64,000 bases of DNA, taken from assembly GCA_965219875.1 (NCBI GenBank), contig CBDCOW010000005.1, positions 372,001-436,000 of the forward strand. The letters are read 5' to 3'. The stretch is from DAOUKH01 sp965219875 (GTDB lineage: Bacteria; Chloroflexota; Dehalococcoidia; SHYB01). Below the pieces are notes generated by a model, which saw only the letters and a program-made list of their open reading frames with translations, had not been told where the DNA came from and did no database searches. Position numbers and translations under genes: made by a program. Of the stretch, positions 62,904 to 64,000 are shown one piece after another. The stretch's first letter is position 1; the number at the start of each line of letters is the position of its first letter.

Positions 62904-63548
62904 TCACCCAGCGCGCGGTAGCGCGCAGTCCCATTCCGCCTGATCCGAGGCTAGGGCCTCGCGCAGTTGGCGCACGTCAAAGATGGCCTGGATGTCGTGG
63001 TTTCCGGCGTCGTCGGTGATGAGCACAGCCAGCTCTTCGGCTTGCGCGAGTTGAGTGATGAATGCGTCGGCCGGACTGTTCCTTAGAAGTAGGCCATTGT
63101 CGGTCAGCACGTCTTTCCAACCGCTCTTCTCCCATCTGCCAACTTCGCCCATGTTGCGGCGAGAGATGAACACGTCGTCAATCTCAAAACTCTTCCTGAT
63201 CCGAGCAATCGCCGTAGCTTCAGCCCTGCCATAGCCGATTGGGGCTTGTGCCGTTGCCAATCTGTCCCGATACGTTGGCATCTCGAAGAGCATGGCCGCC
63301 TGCGTGGCATGGAAGCCTTTGGAGCACGCTAGCTCAAGCAGCCCCTCATCGGATCGCCCTTCGAGGGCATTGGCGTAGGACGTGACCCAGCGGTACTCAT
63401 CACTCCCGTCGGGAGTCCAGACCTCTTCCCAGGGAACGGGCAAGTCGGAGGATGCAGGAGTTGGCGACGGCGCTACGGTCGGTGCTGGAGCGACTTCGCA
63501 GGCCGCAACGACTGCGACGGCGATGAGTACGGCGGCTAGCGAGCGCAT
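62904..63548 (-). CDS. Lipoprotein of unknown function
   Basis: A 214-residue protein with signal segment and lipobox VAAC near residue 17, a Pro/Thr/Ala linker (APTVAPSPTPASSD), and a soluble domain with no recognised family. The longer frame starting at 63602 adds an unlikely charged N-terminus, so ATG at 63548 is used. GC content is a little lower than average. Confidence 0.7.
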   Translation of the reverse strand: MRSLAAVLIAVAVVAACEVAPAPTVAPSPTPASSDLPVPWEEVWTPDGSDEYRWVTSYANALEGRSDEGLLELACSKGFHATQAAMLFEMPTYRDRLATAQAPIGYGRAEATAIARIRKSFEIDDVFISRRNMGEVGRWEKSGWKDVLTDNGLLLRNSPADAFITQLAQAEELAVLITDDAGNHDIQAIFDVRQLREALASDQAEWDCALPRAG

Positions 63549-63690
63549 GGGAAGATCAGTATACCTTCCTACGGCCCTCTGCCTTGACATGCCGTCGGGC
63601 ACGGGCGTAGACCGGGGGCTGCGCCAGATCCAGCGCCGGCTGCCTCTGAGGGAGTACCGCGAGGAGGCTTACCGAGCATTGTCCCAGCGA

Positions 63691-63924
63691 TCAGCTGGTG
63701 GCGAGATGCACCAGTTCATCTTCCAGATCAAGTAGCACTCCACCTAGAAGGTCACAGTAGTGGTCTGCAATCTTCTTGAGATGTCCCCATTCACCCGATC
63801 GGAAGCGCGCGACGCTTCTTTCCAGAGTCCTCACTGAAGCTTCGGACGGCCGGAATCCGTTGGCGTCTCTTGCGATGACGGCATATTCCCAGAGGCCTCG
63901 TTCTGTGATGGAACGGGCGGCCAT
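63691..63924 (-). CDS. Hypothetical protein
   Basis: A 77-residue charged, mostly helical protein (TLERSVARFRSGEWGHLKKI, LLDLEDELVHL). No family recognised. It is in lower-GC DNA at the window end. Start and reality are uncertain. Confidence 0.45.
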   Translation of the reverse strand: MAARSITERGLWEYAVIARDANGFRPSEASVRTLERSVARFRSGEWGHLKKIADHYCDLLGGVLLDLEDELVHLATS

Positions 63925-64000
63925 AGCCTTGGGCTTTGCATGGAGATAGTCGTCACGTCCACCCTTGATTTTTGGCAGAATGCTTCGAGCTCTCTTCCGA

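Noticed and set aside
63382..63735. Rightward 117-codon frame over the lipoprotein promoter
   Set aside because: Mostly antisense to the lipoprotein gene, with Ser/Thr/Ala-rich low-complexity sequence and no ribosome binding site.

Overview
The window is GC-rich, gene-dense bacterial chromosome. It carries six CaiB/BaiF-type CoA-transferases, a flavin-dependent LLM-class oxidoreductase, two amidohydrolase-2 proteins, MaoC-type hydratases, a thiolase-like protein, repeated moeA genes, and extracellular lipoproteins with Pro/Thr linkers. This gene mix resembles the SAR202-type Chloroflexota (Dehalococcoidia lineage). That assignment is inferred from gene content only; no rRNA or other phylogenetic marker was tested.

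Layout. 1-3.4 kb: a truncated HtrA-type protease divergent from an OmpR-type two-component pair. 3.5-7.7 kb: a leftward block of two CoA-transferases, two MaoC-fold proteins and two small unknowns. 7.8-17.8 kb: a sulfonate/nitrate-type ABC transporter with a cysteine-dioxygenase-like cupin, cobalamin-dependent metH, three CoA-transferases and a cupredoxin. 17.8-23.8 kb: an amidohydrolase, radA, an SDR, a coiled-coil zinc-ribbon protein and a serine-recombinase homologue that has lost its catalytic motifs. 23.8-28.1 kb: two overlapping secreted proteins, one with fibronectin-III-like domains and a metzincin-like zinc site. 28.4-34.8 kb: an LLM oxidoreductase with an IS5-family element inserted exactly at its stop codon, then a cyclase, an ankyrin lipoprotein with an internal 450-bp duplication, an acyltransferase, a Phd/VapC pair and a DUF402 protein. 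34.8-42 kb: redox genes, including an AhpD-like gene with an in-frame TGA in a C-x-x-U context followed by a SECIS-like hairpin, DUF3501, an Fe-S oxidoreductase, rubrerythrin, a PuuD-like membrane protein and a second cupredoxin. 42-53 kb: repeat-rich DNA around a hydroxyacid dehydrogenase, moeA, a moeA remnant, a thiolase and a moeA-PBP fusion. 53-59.7 kb: a complete sufBCDSU-rrf2-yajQ operon with a promoter and an IscR-like operator. 59.8-64 kb: an amidohydrolase, a duplicated 3' fragment of it, two VapBC-type modules and small unknown genes.

How the genes work together. Acyl-CoA chemistry (CoA-transferases, MaoC hydratases, thiolase) dominates, with molybdenum-cofactor, Fe-S and thiol/peroxide functions beside it. 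The most interesting points are the probable selenoprotein, the dead recombinase, and three small cassettes, each flanked by direct repeats copied from the adjacent host gene. The suf operon also shows a readable Fe-S feedback circuit.
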